Assembly (NCBI RefSeq): GCF_016591715.1
Contig: NZ_AP024109.1
Coordinates: 5,766,001 to 5,830,000, forward strand
Source of the DNA: Mesorhizobium sp. J8
Lineage (GTDB): Bacteria; Pseudomonadota; Alphaproteobacteria; Rhizobiales; Rhizobiaceae
Reading direction: 5' to 3'
DNA: 64,000 nucleotides
Part shown: positions 62,361 through 64,000 of the stretch, one piece after another
How the letters are laid out: every line of letters starts with the position of its first letter
Numbering within the stretch: position 1 is the first letter of the stretch
Program-made: the position numbers and the translations under genes
The notes under the pieces: model-generated
What the model was told of the DNA's origin: nothing
The model's input: the letters and a program-made list of their open reading frames with translations, nothing else
The model's database searches: none

Positions 62361-63781
62361 GCAGCCCCGCTCCCCCACGGGCCGTGGAACGCGCCCTGCT
62401 CGCCGATCCGCTCAAACCCATGCGCGCCGAAAAAGTCGCGCTGCGCCTGGATCAGGTTCGACGTGCCGCGGCCCTGGCGGTAGCTGTCGAAATAGGCGAG
62501 CGCCGAGGACAGCGCCGGCACCGGTGAGCCGGCTTCGGAGGCGCGGGCCACAATGCGCCTCAGCGACGGATGCGCCTCCTTCATCATGGCGATGAAGGCC
62601 GGCGCCATCAGGAGGTTGGTGGAGGCGGTGCCTGACCCGAAAGCTTCCGCCATCGTGTCCAGCATCTGCGAGCGGATGATGCAGCCGGCGCGCCAGATCT
62701 TGGCTATGGTCGGCATCGGCAGGTTCCAGTTGAACTCTTTCGAGGCGCCGCTCATCACCGCGAAGCCCTGCGCGTAAGCCGCGATCTTGCCGGCGAACAA
62801 GGCGAGCTCCAGATCCTTGAGCAGCGCGGCCTTGTCGCCGGAGATCTTTTCGACGCCGATATTGCCATAGGCTTTTTCCGCCGCCTGCCGCTCGTCCTTG
62901 ATCGAGGACAACACGCGCGCCGCGACCGCCGCCTCGATGGCGGTGGCCGGAATGCCGAGCTGTTGCGCTTCGATCACCGACCACTTGCCGGTGCCCTTCT
63001 GGCCGGCGCGGTCGAGGATGACGTCGACCACCGGCTTGCCGGTCTTCGGATCGTCGGCGGCGAGCACCTTGGCCGTGATCTCGATCAGGTAGGAGTTGAG
63101 GCGGCCCTTGTTCCATTCCTCGAACACCTTGCCGATCTCCTTGGGTGCCATGCCGAGACCGTCGCGCAGGATGCCGTAGATCTCGGCGATCATCTGCATG
63201 TCGGCATATTCGATGCCGTTGTGGATGGTCTTCACGAAATGGCCGGCGCCGTCATGCCCGAGCCAGGCGGCGCAAGGCTCGTCCTTGAACTTGGCCGAGA
63301 TCGCGGTCAGCACTTTCTCGACGCGCTTCCAGGACTCTTCGGTGCCGCCCACCATGATCGAGGGCCCATGGCGCGCGCCCTCCTCGCCGCCCGAAACGCC
63401 CATGCCGATGAAGGTGAGGCCAGAGCCCGACAGCTCCGAGAAGCGGCGCATCGTGTCGCGGAAATTGGCGTTGCCGGCATCGATGACGATGTCGTTGTCG
63501 GACAGCACGCCGCGCAGCGCTGCGATCTGTTCGTCGACCGGCTTGCCGGCCAACACCATGATGATGATCGGCCGCGGCGGCCGGATGGCCGCGGCGAGTT
63601 CCTCCAGGCTGTAGCAGGGAACGACCATCTCCTTGAGCGAACCGGCACTCTCGACAAAGGCGTCGGTGCGTGCCGGCGTGCGGTTGAAGACGGCGATGCG
63701 ATGCCCGTGCTCGGCGATGTTGAGCGCCAGGTTGGAACCCATCGTGCCAAGGCCGATCAGGCCGATTTCGGCTTTTTCCAT
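62357..63781 (-). CDS. gnd: 6-phosphogluconate dehydrogenase, decarboxylating
   Basis: 474 residues. NADP-binding GLIGLGTMGSNLALNIAEHGH with NRTPART, catalytic Lys and Asn in HFVKTIHNGIEYADMQ, and the C-terminal all-helical domain with SSALAYFDSYRQGRGTSNLIQAQRDFFGAHGFER. Oxidises 6-phosphogluconate to ribulose-5-phosphate and CO2 in the pentose phosphate pathway. Full length. Confidence 0.97.
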   Translation of the reverse strand: MEKAEIGLIGLGTMGSNLALNIAEHGHRIAVFNRTPARTDAFVESAGSLKEMVVPCYSLEELAAAIRPPRPIIIMVLAGKPVDEQIAALRGVLSDNDIVIDAGNANFRDTMRRFSELSGSGLTFIGMGVSGGEEGARHGPSIMVGGTEESWKRVEKVLTAISAKFKDEPCAAWLGHDGAGHFVKTIHNGIEYADMQMIAEIYGILRDGLGMAPKEIGKVFEEWNKGRLNSYLIEITAKVLAADDPKTGKPVVDVILDRAGQKGTGKWSVIEAQQLGIPATAIEAAVAARVLSSIKDERQAAEKAYGNIGVEKISGDKAALLKDLELALFAGKIAAYAQGFAVMSGASKEFNWNLPMPTIAKIWRAGCIIRSQMLDTMAEAFGSGTASTNLLMAPAFIAMMKEAHPSLRRIVARASEAGSPVPALSSALAYFDSYRQGRGTSNLIQAQRDFFGAHGFERIGEQGAFHGPWGSGAA

Positions 63782-63909
63782 CGTTTCTTCCCTGCTTTCG
63801 GATGCTTGTTGTGGCCGCGTTTCGGGGCGATGCCCATTGTTTCGGAAGATGAATGACGGGCCTTGGCGGCGCCGTCAACCGCCAGGCCGTATTCTACATG
63901 GACTGGACC

Positions 63910-64000
63910 TCAATCGGACCGGATGTCGATCGGCGCTTCGATTTTGACCACCTCGAAATCCGAAACGAGGATATCGAGCCTTGCGTTCCAGCGCCCGGGA
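63910..64000 (-). CDS. C-terminal end of an unidentified gene (truncated by window edge)
   Basis: About 30 codons on the minus strand end with TGA at 63910-63912. The visible end, PGRWNARLDILVSDFEVVKIEAPIDIRSD, has a normal codon bias and reads as a real protein end. Too short to name. Upstream of gnd on the same strand, 128 bp away. Confidence 0.5.
   Translation of the reverse strand, partial: PGRWNARLDILVSDFEVVKIEAPIDIRSD

Overview
The window reads as core chromosome of a high-GC alphaproteobacterium of the order Rhizobiales, most probably Mesorhizobium or a close relative. This is inferred from gene content: an OlsB ornithine-lipid acyltransferase, an APS-type reductase sulfur cluster, an lptC-lptA-lptB-rpoN-hpf-ptsN block, an Hsp20-DUF1150 pair behind a ROSE-like RNA thermometer, and many rhizobial-type palindromic intergenic repeats. 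I saw no rRNA, tRNA, transposase, integrase, phage genes, CRISPR array or defence island. Coding density is about 90% and I found no clear pseudogenes; both window edges cut a gene.

Layout. 0-9 kb: end of a GGDEF-EAL protein, a GNAT enzyme, nth/DUF2244 divergent pair, an O-methyltransferase, an Ada-like AraC/MGMT protein, ribokinase-amidase, and a LysE exporter. 9-12.4 kb: nucleoside hydrolase, heat-shock hsp20-DUF1150, ptsN, hpf. 12.6-16.5 kb: rpoN and lptB-lptA-lptC (LPS transport). 16.7-20.8 kb: sppA, ihfB, lapA-like, ornithine cyclodeaminase family, VOC and WYL regulator. 21-25 kb: two RNA methyltransferases, lspA, and an acuI-like reductase. 25-30.5 kb: a large hybrid histidine kinase, olsB, a TRIC/UPF0126 channel, grpE. 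30.5-37 kb: DJ-1/PfpI protein, then the minus-strand sulfite/sulfate assimilation operon cysG-DUF2849-cysI-cysH-DUF934. 37-47.6 kb: CPA2 antiporter, AraC regulator with divergent dehydrogenase, SDR, class A PBP, acyltransferase, small proteins, RNase D. 47.7-54.4 kb: M20 dipeptidase, a candidate structured small RNA, polA, zur-like, aldo-keto reductase. 54.6-62.2 kb: a complete LacI-regulated sugar ABC transporter and catabolic operon with two matching operators. 62.3-64 kb: gnd and a partial gene.

The most interesting material is between the genes. (i) A ~120-170 bp element occurs three times (31.9, 52.6, 62.2 kb); its outer stems differ in sequence between copies yet stay paired, and each stem holds a neighbouring stop codon. 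(ii) At least five short palindromic modules are shuffled into mosaics at a dozen gene ends. (iii) Minisatellites of 7-8 bp units, in inverted arms, sit at three gene ends and have written the stop codons of two genes. (iv) A minus-strand RNA candidate near 49.3 kb has three stem-loops, all with C-rich loops. (v) hsp20 and grpE share an RpoH-type promoter with the same 17-bp spacer, and hsp20 also has a two-hairpin ROSE-like leader. (vi) DUF2244 has a perfect -10 box so close to its ATG that it is probably read as a leaderless message.
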